DNA from: Jatrophihabitans_A lederbergiae
GTDB lineage: Bacteria; Actinomycetota; Actinomycetes; Mycobacteriales; Jatrophihabitantaceae
NCBI RefSeq assembly: GCF_031845305.1
Contig: NZ_JAVREH010000009.1
Coordinates: 74,093 to 138,092 of the forward strand
Reading direction: 5' to 3'
DNA length: 64,000 nt
Shown here: positions 18,231 to 26,928 of the stretch, in pieces
Numbering within the stretch: position 1 is the stretch's first letter
How the letters are laid out: the number at the start of each line of letters is the position of its first letter
Translations under genes and position numbers: made by a program
Notes under the pieces: model-generated
What the model saw: only the letters and a program-made list of their open reading frames with translations
Databases searched by the model: none
What the model was told of the DNA's origin: nothing

Positions 18231-18440
18231 ATGCACACCGCAGCACAGCCGCTCAGGATCGGTACGCGAGTGCGCGTAAAGGGACCGACCGACCACCCCG
18301 AGGATCCCGTCGGCACCGTCGTCATGCTCCTCAATGACAGCCCTCATAACCAAACGCAGGGTGGCGTCGTAGTTCGCTTTCCCACCGCTGGCACAGAAGT
18401 CCACGCGCGCTCCGAGCTGGAAGAAATGCCTGCCACCTGA
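18231..18440 (+). CDS. Small hypothetical protein
   Basis: 69 aa, start ATG 18231, ten bases after the preceding ORF. Residues GTRVRVKGP, VGTVVMLL and GGVVVRFPTAGTE give a short beta-rich SH3-like pattern of the kind found in small barrel proteins; this is appearance only. No strong ribosome site precedes it, so co-translation with the upstream ORF is likely if it is real. Confidence 0.4.
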   Translation: MHTAAQPLRIGTRVRVKGPTDHPEDPVGTVVMLLNDSPHNQTQGGVVVRFPTAGTEVHARSELEEMPAT

Positions 18441-19048
18441 GCCAAACCGTCGTGGTGCCGGCAAGTACTCGCTGCTGCACCTCCCAGCCGAGGCATGTGA
18501 CATCAGAGGCGCGCCTCGAGCGGCGGCCCTACCTGAATCTCGGACCGCGGGTGTGGCCTTGTACGGACGGGCCTTCCGCGGCTTACTCGCGAACGACATC
18601 GCCGCGAGGCCGGCGCACTGCGCGGCTGCGGCGGTGTCACTACCGCTGCTACGGGCACGGGCGCGACACTGCGCTACGGGCGATACCGGTCCGGCTCATC
18701 GCCTCGGTGCACACGCCGGCCCATTCCTCGTCCGATAGCGGGCGCTCCTCAGGGGCGTTGCGGAACACCAAGTGATAGACGAACTCGGCCGGCGCCCGGT
18801 CGCACGCGCGGACCGGCTGCTCCAACAGTCGCACCAGCGGCCGGCCGCAGGACCGCGGAGTCGGCTACACTCCGGTTACGAACATGGGTCCGTACGACGG
18901 CACAGCGCGACACACCGCAACCACCGGTACCGACGCGTTCAGATGTTGTACGTGACCATGGCTGAACCCGCAGCCCAGTGTCGCTGACGCAGTGCGGCAG
19001 CGCTTTCCTGGGATGCCGGTTCGTCGGCGCCCATTATGTGGAGCTGTA
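18441..19048. other. Degenerate region, mobile-element scar
   Basis: About 600 bp without an intact gene. It holds the relaxase fragment described separately (18649-18834, minus strand). Plus-strand open frames here are low-quality, Arg/Ala-rich shadows. The last 60 bases before 19049 supply the ribosome-binding region of the GH1-like gene. Confidence 0.5.
18649..18834 (-). pseudogene. Fragment of a relaxase/mobilization protein
   Basis: The minus-strand frame reads VRLLEQPVRACDRAPAEF, then VYHLVFRNAPEERPLSDEEWAG and TEAMSRTGIA. This matches, by recall, the N-terminal region of actinobacterial relaxases, where a VWHCSLRxxPxDRxLSDxEWA block precedes the His triad. A TAG stop lies 14 codons before the fragment in the same frame. 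After RTGIA the family similarity ends abruptly, so both ends are lost and about 50 codons remain. It marks a decayed integrative or conjugative element. Confidence 0.6.
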
Positions 19049-20395
19049 ATGCACAACGCTGGCTTGGCCGGTCCTTTTCCGTTGCCCCCGATCGGTAGCA
19101 CCGTGGTGGCAGGTTTCGAGAGCACCTATCTGCCTGGTTACGGCACGGATCTCGTCGAGGTGACAGGCCATTCGCGGAGCTGGCAGGCAGACCTCGACGA
19201 CCTGCTCTCAGCGGGTGTCCGGCACCTGCGCTACCCGCTCCGGTGGCCGACGATCCAACCGGAGCGCGGACGCTTCGACTGGTCGGAGACGGACCGGGTC
19301 CTCGGGCACCTGCGTGCGGCCGAGGCTGTGCCCATCATCGATCTCGTCCACCACACCAGCTATCCGGACTGGCTGAGTGACGGCTTCCGCGGCGCCGACT
19401 TCGGGCCGGCTCTTGTCGACTTTGCCGAGGCGGTGGCGAACAGGTATCCCTGGCTGCCGGCGTACACGCTGTTCAACGAGCCGTTCGCGACGCTGTTCCT
19501 CGCCGGGCACCAGGCGCTGTGGCCGCCGTATGACCGGGGCATGCGCGGGCTCGTGCGGCTGGCCAGCTCGGTGCTGCCCGCGATCAGCAGGGCCGCCGAG
19601 TGCTGGGCGGAGCTGCTGCCGCAGGCCCGCCACGTCTGGGTGGATACCGCGGAACACCACGCCGGCTCACCGGCATCGGCGGAGTACGTGGCCCTGGCCA
19701 ACGACAGGCGCCACCTCTTTCTCGACCTGATGCTGGGGCACGACCTCGATCCGTCCCGCCCGTTCCTGGCCGAGTTCCTCCGGGCCGGTGGTGGCCCGCT
19801 GACGGAGCTGACACCGCTGCGGGTGGACGTGCTCGGCCTGGACTACTACTGCCACTCCGAGTGGTACTACGACGAGACCGGGGCACGCGCCCCCTCGCCG
19901 CACCCGGTCGGCTTCGCCGCCGTCGCCCAGCACTACGCCGACCGGTACGGGCTGCCGATGATGCTGACCGAGACGAACCTCCGCGGCCAGCCGTCCGATC
20001 AGGTCTCGTGGCTGCGCTACGTCCTGGAACAGTACGAGCTCGCCCTCGACCGGGGCATTGCGCTGCACGGCTTCTGCTGGTTTCCCCAGGTGGATTCCTC
20101 CGACTGGGACTCGCTGCTCGCACGCACCGCCGGACGGGTCGATCCGGTCGGGGTGTACGCCATCGACCCGGCAACCCTGGCTCGGCGGCGGACGGTTTTC
20201 ACCGATGCCTGGGAGAAGGTCGCCGCCGGGGCGACGGCGGCCGACCTGCCCGCGTATCGCTTCCAACCCCCGTGCGACGCGCTGCTGAGCGGCGTCGTCG
20301 CCCAACTGGAGCACTGGCCGTGGCAGGACCCACCCGAGGACTCCGCCACCGCCGCCATTTCGGTTCCGTCGTCGTTGACCAGGAGGTCGTCATGA
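19049..20395 (+). CDS. GH1-like glycoside hydrolase
   Basis: 448-aa (beta/alpha)8-barrel protein related to family 1 beta-glycosidases. LFNEP at residues 141-145 supplies the acid/base Glu (E144) and LTETN around E308 the nucleophile. The rest of the GH1 pattern is loose, so the activity could differ. ATG 19049 with GGAG five bases upstream was preferred over an in-frame GTG 57 bases earlier. First gene of a four-gene translationally coupled operon with a glycosyltransferase and UDP-galactopyranose mutase, so a role in making or trimming a cell-surface glycan is more likely than scavenging. No signal peptide: cytoplasmic. Confidence 0.8.
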   Translation: MHNAGLAGPFPLPPIGSTVVAGFESTYLPGYGTDLVEVTGHSRSWQADLDDLLSAGVRHLRYPLRWPTIQPERGRFDWSETDRVLGHLRAAEAVPIIDLVHHTSYPDWLSDGFRGADFGPALVDFAEAVANRYPWLPAYTLFNEPFATLFLAGHQALWPPYDRGMRGLVRLASSVLPAISRAAECWAELLPQARHVWVDTAEHHAGSPASAEYVALANDRRHLFLDLMLGHDLDPSRPFLAEFLRAGGGPLTELTPLRVDVLGLDYYCHSEWYYDETGARAPSPHPVGFAAVAQHYADRYGLPMMLTETNLRGQPSDQVSWLRYVLEQYELALDRGIALHGFCWFPQVDSSDWDSLLARTAGRVDPVGVYAIDPATLARRRTVFTDAWEKVAAGATAADLPAYRFQPPCDALLSGVVAQLEHWPWQDPPEDSATAAISVPSSLTRRSS

Positions 20396-21555
20396 ATACG
20401 CAGTCCCAGCCGGATCTGGTAGTGCTGTCACATCTGCGCTGGCCGTGGGTCTGGCAGCGCCCGCAGCACCTCGTCTCGCGGTTCGCCGAGCAGCGTAGGG
20501 AGTCCGGCGCCCAGACCTGGTTCGTCGAGGAACCCCTCGCCGGTGATGTCGAGCAGGCATCCATCCGCTCGGAGCGGACCGACGGGATCACCCGCGTGTG
20601 GTTGGAGGTCCCGGGGGTCAACGATCCCACCGGCTCCATCAGTTTCACCGATCCGCGGGCGTCGACCTACGGCACTCTGCTGTCGGAGTTGCTTGCCGAG
20701 CAGGGATGCGCCCCGGCCCCGGACCTCTGGCTGTACACGCCGATGGCGTACGACATCGCGCGGCAGCTGCCGGGCGGTCGCCTGGTCTACGACGTGATGG
20801 ACGACCTGTCCGCCTTCCGGTACGCGCCGGAGGGGCTCCGGCTGCGCCAGCGTCGACTGCTGAGCGCCGCCGACATCGTGTTCACCGGTGGACGGTCGCT
20901 GCACCGGTCGATGCTCAACCAGCGCCGCGACGGCGTGCACCTGTTTCCCAGCGGCGTCGAGAGCACCCACTATGCGATCTCCCGTGGGCTGCGCGCATCC
21001 CGTACGCGTAAGGTCGCGGGCTACGTCGGAGTCATCGACGAGCGGCTCGACCTCGCCATTCTCGAGGCGATGGCCGCGGCACTGCCGGACTGGTCCGTGC
21101 AGATCGTCGGCCCCTTGGCCAAGATCGACGAGGCCGCGCTGCCGCAAGCCGACAACATCCACTACGCCGGCCAGGTTCCCTACGACAGCCTGCCGCGGGT
21201 GATGGCCGGCTTCGACGTCGGGCTGATGCCCTTTGCTCTGAACGAGGCGACCCGCGCGATCAGCCCGACCAAGACGCTGGAGTACCTCGCGGCAGGCCTG
21301 CCGGTGGTCTCCACCCGGATCGCCGACGTCGTCGCCGACTATGCCGACATCGTGCACTTCGCCGACAACGGCGCGGAGTTCGCGGAGGCCTGCCGCGAGG
21401 TGGTGACCCACCGGCTGTCCGAGCGCGACCATCGGCTGCGACCGATCCAGGCGCGCCAGGAGTGGGACTACATCGCCGGCTCGATGGCTGACCTGCTGGA
21501 CGAGCACGGGCACACAGCGGACTACAGCTCCGATGACGAGGGAGTATCGGCGTGA
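20392..21555 (+). CDS. Glycosyltransferase, GT4-like
   Basis: 387-aa retaining-type glycosyltransferase with two Rossmann-like halves. The N-terminus shows the WPWVWQRPQHLVSRF pattern of a common teichuronic-acid-type subfamily. DVMDDLSAF and ALNEATRAISPTKTLEYLAAG give the donor-binding C-terminal half with its Glu-rich loop. ATG 20392 has AGGAGG just upstream and overlaps the previous stop as ATGA; open frame further upstream is inside the GH1-like gene. Adjacent glf suggests galactofuranose transfer or addition near it; that is inference. Confidence 0.85.
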   Translation: MNTQSQPDLVVLSHLRWPWVWQRPQHLVSRFAEQRRESGAQTWFVEEPLAGDVEQASIRSERTDGITRVWLEVPGVNDPTGSISFTDPRASTYGTLLSELLAEQGCAPAPDLWLYTPMAYDIARQLPGGRLVYDVMDDLSAFRYAPEGLRLRQRRLLSAADIVFTGGRSLHRSMLNQRRDGVHLFPSGVESTHYAISRGLRASRTRKVAGYVGVIDERLDLAILEAMAAALPDWSVQIVGPLAKIDEAALPQADNIHYAGQVPYDSLPRVMAGFDVGLMPFALNEATRAISPTKTLEYLAAGLPVVSTRIADVVADYADIVHFADNGAEFAEACREVVTHRLSERDHRLRPIQARQEWDYIAGSMADLLDEHGHTADYSSDDEGVSA

Positions 21556-21851
21556 GCGCATCCCCCACCGTTCTGACGAGCGAGCTCGAATCTGCCCACC
21601 TGCAAGGGGTGATCGCAGCCGGCCACGGAATGCAGGATGCCGCCCTGGGGGCGCTGCGGCTGACCGGGCACGGTGTGCCGATCCTTGCCGAGGCTGCCGT
21701 CTCGTCCGCGACGCCGTTCCTGCGGGCGCCACTGCTCAGCAGGATCTTCAATGCCCTGCGTATACACCCGATCACCGGCGACGTGGACGGCCGCTGCCCC
21801 ACCTGCGCGGTGCCCGCCCCCTGCGAGACCGCCCAGGAGCTGAACCCGTGA
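21552..21851 (+). CDS. Small Cys-containing hypothetical protein in glf operon
   Basis: 99 aa, GTG start 21552 overlapping the glycosyltransferase stop (GTGA) and itself ending GTGA into glf, so it is certainly read as part of the operon. A helical N-terminal part (HLQGVIAAGHGMQDAALGAL) is followed by a short C-terminal segment with three cysteines, RCPTCAVPAPC. No family is recognised. It could be an adaptor for the glycosyltransferase or mutase. Confidence 0.7.
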   Translation: MSASPTVLTSELESAHLQGVIAAGHGMQDAALGALRLTGHGVPILAEAAVSSATPFLRAPLLSRIFNALRIHPITGDVDGRCPTCAVPAPCETAQELNP

Positions 21852-23035
21852 CCTCGACGGTGCGCTCCAGCCAGCAGGCCGCCGAGCGGTTACCCGCGCA
21901 CGATCTGGTCGTGGTCGGCTCGGGGTTCTTCGGCCTCACCGTCGCGGAGCGGGTGGCGAGCGAGTTCGGCCTCCGGGTGCTCGTGCTCGAATCCCGTAAT
22001 CACCTGGGTGGAAACGCCTATTCCGAGATCGAACCGAGCACCGGCATCGAGATTCACCGCTACGGCGCTCACCTGTTTCACACGTCCAATGAGCGGGTGT
22101 GGGACTACGTCAACCGCTTCACCACGTTCACCGGTTACCAGCACCGGGTCTTCACCATCAGCAAGAGCCGCGTCTATCCAATGCCGATAAACCTGGCGAC
22201 GATCTGCGAGTACTTCGGTGAGCACCTCACACCATCCGATGCGCGGGAGCTGATCCGGCAACAGGCCGCGGAGATCGACGCCTCCAGTGCCGACAACCTC
22301 GAAGAGAAGGCCATCGCGCTGATCGGCCGGCCGCTCTACGAAGCCTTCGTGAGGGGATACACCGAGAAGCAATGGCAAACCGACCCCCGCCAGTTGCCGG
22401 CCGACGTGATCAGCCGGCTTCCGGTGCGCTACAACTTCGACAACCGGTACTTCAACGACAAGTACGAGGGCCTGCCGACCGACGGGTACACCGCCTGGTT
22501 GCAGCGGATGGCCGACACCCCGGGAATCTCGGTGTGGCTGGGCACCGACTTCTTCGACGTTCGCTCGCAGCTGCGGCCCGGCACCCCGGTGGTCTACACC
22601 GGCCCCATCGACCGGTACTTCGGATACGCCGAGGGTGAGCTCGGCTGGCGCACGCTCGACTTCGAGCAGGAGGTGCTCGACGTGGGCGACTTCCAGGGCA
22701 CGCCGGTCATGAACTACGCCGACTCGGACGTGCCGTGGACCCGCATCCACGAGTTCCGGCACTTTCACCCGGAGCGGGCGTCCTATCCGCAGGACCGCAC
22801 GGTCATCGTGCGGGAGTACTCCCGGGAGGCCGGTCGCGCGGACGAGCCTTACTACCCGGTGAACACCGAGCGGGACCGCTCCGTGCTGGCCCGCTACCGG
22901 GCCCGTGCCGCCGCCGAGCCGGACGTGTACTTCGGCGGTCGGCTCGGCACGTACAAGTACCTCGACATGCACATGGCCATCGCGTCGGCCTTCTCAATGG
23001 TCGACAACGAGCTGGCCCCGCGGTTGCGGAACTAG
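21848..23035 (+). CDS. glf: UDP-galactopyranose mutase
   Basis: 395-aa FAD enzyme interconverting UDP-galactopyranose and UDP-galactofuranose. The FAD-binding DLVVVGSGFFGLTVAE starts at about residue 19. Family signatures NHLGGNAYS, YGAHLFHT, YTEKQW and the C-terminal GRLGTYKYLDMHMAIASA are all present, at normal length. GTG 21848 overlaps the preceding stop. Its TAG stop shares the palindrome CTAG (23032-23035) with the TAG of the convergent GH2 gene. It provides the galactofuranose donor for a surface glycan. Confidence 0.95.
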   Translation: MTSTVRSSQQAAERLPAHDLVVVGSGFFGLTVAERVASEFGLRVLVLESRNHLGGNAYSEIEPSTGIEIHRYGAHLFHTSNERVWDYVNRFTTFTGYQHRVFTISKSRVYPMPINLATICEYFGEHLTPSDARELIRQQAAEIDASSADNLEEKAIALIGRPLYEAFVRGYTEKQWQTDPRQLPADVISRLPVRYNFDNRYFNDKYEGLPTDGYTAWLQRMADTPGISVWLGTDFFDVRSQLRPGTPVVYTGPIDRYFGYAEGELGWRTLDFEQEVLDVGDFQGTPVMNYADSDVPWTRIHEFRHFHPERASYPQDRTVIVREYSREAGRADEPYYPVNTERDRSVLARYRARAAAEPDVYFGGRLGTYKYLDMHMAIASAFSMVDNELAPRLRN

Positions 23036-24960
23036 CTCAACCGCTCAGGGAAGTCGACCGTGGGAGACGGCGGGGTCATCACCGTCGACGGGTAATCGCC
23101 GTACTCGAACGAGCCGATCTCGTCCGCCGGAACAGCGGCCGACGGTCGCCGGGTGATCGCCCGGAGCACGGCAGGGTCGGCCTTGGGCTTGCGGTCGGCG
23201 CCGACCAGGCCGTTCTTCTCCTGCAGGGTGTCGGTGAACTGGGTGTAGCAGAAGCCGGCGACCGCGGGCGCGTCCAGCAATGCGTCGACGAGGCCTCGAT
23301 AGCGCCGGATCAGGTCCTCCGTGGAATGCACCACCGAGTAGCCGTGCCAGGACGGACCGTCCTCGGCGTCGTAGGAGATGCCACCGAACTCGGTGATCAT
23401 CAGCGGGTGGCCGTCGCGGGTCATCCCCGGCAGCAGCACGCTGCGGTACCCGGGCTGCACCTCTTGCAGGGTGTCGCTGACCCCGGCGTTGCTGCCGTAG
23501 CGCTGCCGGAGCACCTCGGCGTGTGCGGTGTAGTCGTGCACGGTGATGACGTCGGTGACGATCTGCTCCCAGCCGTCGTTGCCGATGACGAGCCGGGTGG
23601 GATCGAGCGCTTTCGTCAGGTGATACAGCGCGGTTACGAAGTCGCGCTGCGGTGACGAGGTAGCCAGGTTCGGCACGCCCCAGCTCTCGTTGACCGGAAC
23701 CCAGGCGATGATGCAGGGGTGGCTGTAGTCACGGCGCTGCACCTCCAGCCACTCGTGTGTCACCCGCTGCACGGCACGCGAGGTGAACTCGTAGGCGGCG
23801 GGCATCTCGGCCCAGACGAGCAGGCCCAGCCGGTCACACCAGTACAGGAAGCTCGGGTCGGCGGTCTTCTGGTGCAGCCGGACACCGTTGAAGCCCAGCG
23901 AACGCACCAGCTCCACATCACGGCGGGCAGCGTCCGGGTCGGGCATGGCCAGATGCGACTCCGTCCAGTAGCACTGGTCCAGCACCAGCCGCAGGAAGTA
24001 CGGCCGGCCGTTGAGCAGGATCCGGTTGTCCGACGCGGCGATGCTGCGCATCGCGGTGTAGCTGAAGACGGCATCCAGCAGTTCTCCCGCCTCGCCGGCG
24101 GTGGAGCCGTCCGGCGCGGGGTTGCCGTACAGGCTGATCTCGGCGTCGAAGAGGTTGGGCGTCTCAGGTGACCAGAGCATGCGCTGGCGTTCCAGCGTCA
24201 TGTCGGCCTGCTGGAGCCGCACACTGATGGTCGCGCGGTCCCGGGTCATCGACACGACGCTGTCGGCGAGGGTCTCGCCCTCGTGGGTCAGCAGCAGCCG
24301 CAGCCGCAGCGCCCGTTCGGGAACCCGGTTCAGCCGGACATCGAGGGTGAGCATGGCGCTCTCGAGATCCGGCGTCCAACGCAGCTGCTCGACCCGGGTT
24401 GCGGGCACCGGCTCGAGCCACACCGTTTTCCAGATGCCGCTGGTGCGCTCGTACCAGATCGCGTGCGGCTTCTCCTGCCAGTCCTGCTTGCCACGCGGCT
24501 GCTCGAGGTCGTGCGGGTCATCCACGGCTCGGACGACCACGACCTGGTCGGCCGAGTCCGCGAGGACGCCGGTGACGTCGGCGCTGAACGGCGTGTGGCC
24601 GCCGCGGTGCTCTGCCACCAGGTGCCCGTTCACCCACACCTGTGCCGAGTAGTCCACCGCGCCGAAGTGCAGCAGCAGCCGCTCACCAGGAGCGTGCGGA
24701 GCGATAAAGGTACGGCGGTACCAGAGCACCCGGTGGTAGCCGGTGTCACCGATACCACTGGCTGCCGACTCGGGAGGAAACGGAACCACGATGGTCCGCT
24801 CCACGACGCCTGCCGAAGGGTCCCACGACTCGTGCCAGCGTCGGTCCAGGCCGACGTCCCGGTCGTCATAGCAGAACTGCCACTGTCCGGACAGGTTGAA
24901 CCAGCGCTCGCGCGTCAGTTGGGGGCGTGGGTGCGGGGCCGTGGGGGTTTGCGCGGTCAC
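23032..24960 (-). CDS. GH2-family glycoside hydrolase
   Basis: 642 aa with the family-2 layout: N-terminal sugar-binding jelly roll (WFNLSGQWQF onward, RTFIAPH, VWVNGHLV), an immunoglobulin-like middle, and a TIM barrel. Acid/base Glu is in VPVNESWG and nucleophile Glu in MITEFGG. Lengths and motifs fit beta-glucuronidase/beta-galactosidase-like enzymes; the exact sugar cannot be read. No signal peptide, so it acts on imported oligosaccharide. It is divergent from the sugar ABC transporter at 25.6 kb across a shared promoter region, implying joint use. Confidence 0.88.
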   Translation of the reverse strand: MTAQTPTAPHPRPQLTRERWFNLSGQWQFCYDDRDVGLDRRWHESWDPSAGVVERTIVVPFPPESAASGIGDTGYHRVLWYRRTFIAPHAPGERLLLHFGAVDYSAQVWVNGHLVAEHRGGHTPFSADVTGVLADSADQVVVVRAVDDPHDLEQPRGKQDWQEKPHAIWYERTSGIWKTVWLEPVPATRVEQLRWTPDLESAMLTLDVRLNRVPERALRLRLLLTHEGETLADSVVSMTRDRATISVRLQQADMTLERQRMLWSPETPNLFDAEISLYGNPAPDGSTAGEAGELLDAVFSYTAMRSIAASDNRILLNGRPYFLRLVLDQCYWTESHLAMPDPDAARRDVELVRSLGFNGVRLHQKTADPSFLYWCDRLGLLVWAEMPAAYEFTSRAVQRVTHEWLEVQRRDYSHPCIIAWVPVNESWGVPNLATSSPQRDFVTALYHLTKALDPTRLVIGNDGWEQIVTDVITVHDYTAHAEVLRQRYGSNAGVSDTLQEVQPGYRSVLLPGMTRDGHPLMITEFGGISYDAEDGPSWHGYSVVHSTEDLIRRYRGLVDALLDAPAVAGFCYTQFTDTLQEKNGLVGADRKPKADPAVLRAITRRPSAAVPADEIGSFEYGDYPSTVMTPPSPTVDFPERLS

Positions 24961-25588
24961 CGTGCAAACGCTAGCGCCACGACCACGGCCTGCCGAATCG
25001 GCACGGAGGCGGCCACGCAGGCGCGTGCCGGTATCCGACGCGCCGGATCAGTTCTCGCCGGACGGGTTGCGAGCACAGTAGCGCCAGCGTAGATCAAGAT
25101 CAGAGCACGCTTCTGTTTCCAACCCTTTACAAGCGGATGTTCAACGTTGTAGAACCAGGGGCCAACCTAAGAGAAAGGCGTCACCCGTGACGGGAGCGCA
25201 GTGGAACGTCGGCTGGACGGCGACCGTCGCGTGGCGACGTGCCGCACCTGGCAAAGCAGACAAGCGCTCGCCGGGCCCGGGCACAGCTTGATACCAATGG
25301 GGTGTCGACGGTGTTGCCGTGGGTGTCGCAACTACCTTCGACGAACGAGGCGGGCAGCATCCGCTGTCATGGTCAACTCCGACCATTGCCCACTTGGTCG
25401 AGACGACCGCGATCCGCGCGACGGCGGGACCGTCGGCCCGCTGTCGCTGTTCGCCCCGGCCCGCCGCCAGCGCTCACCGGCTCCGGTCCGCGCGCGGCAT
25501 CGCACGGCAGATGTGTGGTTCCAACTCAACAGAACGAGGGCACCCGACCGATCCGGCCGCCGGCCCTTCTTTCCACCAAGGAGACCCG
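24961..25588. promoter_or_regulatory. Long divergent promoter/leader between GH2 gene and sugar transporter
   Basis: 628 bp without a credible gene. Around 25126-25155 an AT-rich patch contains TTTACA and GTTCAACGTTGTAGAAC (25139-25155), whose core CAACGTTG is palindromic and whose ends GTTC/GAAC are inverted. It could be a regulator site, perhaps for a LacI-type protein, but no such regulator is in the window. The remaining 430 bp to the binding-protein start would be an unusually long leader with no obvious riboswitch. Confidence 0.35.
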
Positions 25589-26926
25589 ATGAATGAGTTC
25601 ACCGTTCCGTTGTCCCGCCGGGGCTTCCTCGGCGCTGCCGGCACGCTGGGCGGTGCGCTGGCGCTGGCGGCATGCGGCGGGCAGAGCAAGCCGCCTGGTG
25701 CCGCCGGTGGTCCGACCGGTGCCGCCGCCGGTGGTTCCTACACCGGTCCGAAGGTGACGCTGTCCTTCTGGAATGGCTGGACCGGCGCCGACGGCGACTA
25801 TGCCAAGAAGATGATCAACGAGTTCAACGCCGCGACGCCGAACGTCAAGGTGAACATGAACGTCTTCCAGTGGGCGGACCTCTTCCAGAAGATGCCGGCC
25901 GCGGTGACCAGCGGCAACGGCCCGGACATCGCCGCCATGCACATCGACGACATCCCTACCCAGGCGGCACAGCGTGTGATCGTGCCGATCGACGCGGTGG
26001 CGAACAACCTGCAGCTGAACCAGTCGAACTTCGCGCCGGCGGTGTGGCAGGGCGGTATGTACAACGGCAAGCGCTACGGAATTCCGGTGGACGTCCACTG
26101 CCTGGGCCTGTTCTACAACAAGGACCTGTTCGAGAAGGCCGGCCTGGACCCGGAGAAGCCGCCGACGAACAAGGACGAGTACATGAACGCCCTGGACAAG
26201 CTGAAATCAAAGGGCATCGCGGGCAGTTGGGTCAGCCCGTTCCAGTTCACCGGTGGTCTCATGTACCAGTCACTGCTGTGGCAGTTCGGCGGCGACCTCT
26301 TCAACAGCGACGTCACGAAGGCAACGTGGGACTCCGACGCCGGCATCTCGGCGCTGACCTGGATGACCGACCTGGTCAAGCACGGCTACAGCCCGAAGAA
26401 CGTCGGCCAGGATGCGGACTACGTCGCTCTGAAGAACAGCAAGAACGCGCTGAACTGGCAAGGCATCTGGCAGGTCAACGAGGTCACCAAGCTCACCAAT
26501 ACCCACATCGGCCTCGCGGCGCTTCCCAAGATCGGTGAGAAGGGCGGCGTCTGGGGCAACTCGCACCAGTTCGTGCTCCCCCGCACCCAGGGCAACGACG
26601 CCAACAAGGTGTCGGCTGCGGCTTACTTCGTCAGCTGGTTCACCAAGCACGAGGCCGACTGGGCCAAGAGCGGCAAGGTGCCCGCCGAGAACAAGCTGGC
26701 CGCGAGCACCGACTTCACCTCCATCCCCGGTCTCAAGCCGTTCGCCGACGAGGTGCCCGACGTGCATTTCCCGCCGGCGGTCGCGGGTGTCGGTGACGCG
26801 ATGACGGCGATGTACGACGCGGTCAACGCAGCGGTGCTGGGCAAGTCCGACCCGGCCGCCGCGCTGCATTCCGCGGCGAACAAGGCATCGCAGATCCTGG
26901 CTCAGAACAAGAAGAAGTACGGCTGA
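25589..26926 (+). CDS. Sugar ABC transporter substrate-binding lipoprotein (family 1), Tat signal
   Basis: 445-aa extracellular sugar-binding protein. Twin-arginine motif SRRGFLGAAG at residues 9-18, hydrophobic core, then lipobox ALAAC and a Gly/Ala linker. The mature domain begins VTLSFWNGWTGADG, typical of the MalE/UgpB-like group, and includes GIPVDVHCLGLFYNKDLFEKAG. ATG 25589 follows AAGGAGA by five bases. First gene of a binding protein-permease-permease set; the ATPase is not encoded here and is presumably a shared MsiK/UgpC-type protein. Confidence 0.92.
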   Translation: MNEFTVPLSRRGFLGAAGTLGGALALAACGGQSKPPGAAGGPTGAAAGGSYTGPKVTLSFWNGWTGADGDYAKKMINEFNAATPNVKVNMNVFQWADLFQKMPAAVTSGNGPDIAAMHIDDIPTQAAQRVIVPIDAVANNLQLNQSNFAPAVWQGGMYNGKRYGIPVDVHCLGLFYNKDLFEKAGLDPEKPPTNKDEYMNALDKLKSKGIAGSWVSPFQFTGGLMYQSLLWQFGGDLFNSDVTKATWDSDAGISALTWMTDLVKHGYSPKNVGQDADYVALKNSKNALNWQGIWQVNEVTKLTNTHIGLAALPKIGEKGGVWGNSHQFVLPRTQGNDANKVSAAAYFVSWFTKHEADWAKSGKVPAENKLAASTDFTSIPGLKPFADEVPDVHFPPAVAGVGDAMTAMYDAVNAAVLGKSDPAAALHSAANKASQILAQNKKKYG

Positions 26927-26928
26927 TC

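Noticed and set aside
18992..19048. GTG start 57 bases upstream for the GH1-like protein
   Set aside because: The added residues are basic and unlike the family, and the ATG at 19049 has the better ribosome-binding site.
25201..25596. Plus-strand frames in the leader of the sugar binding-protein gene
   Set aside because: Arg/Pro-rich without family motifs or ribosome sites; they overlap each other in different frames.
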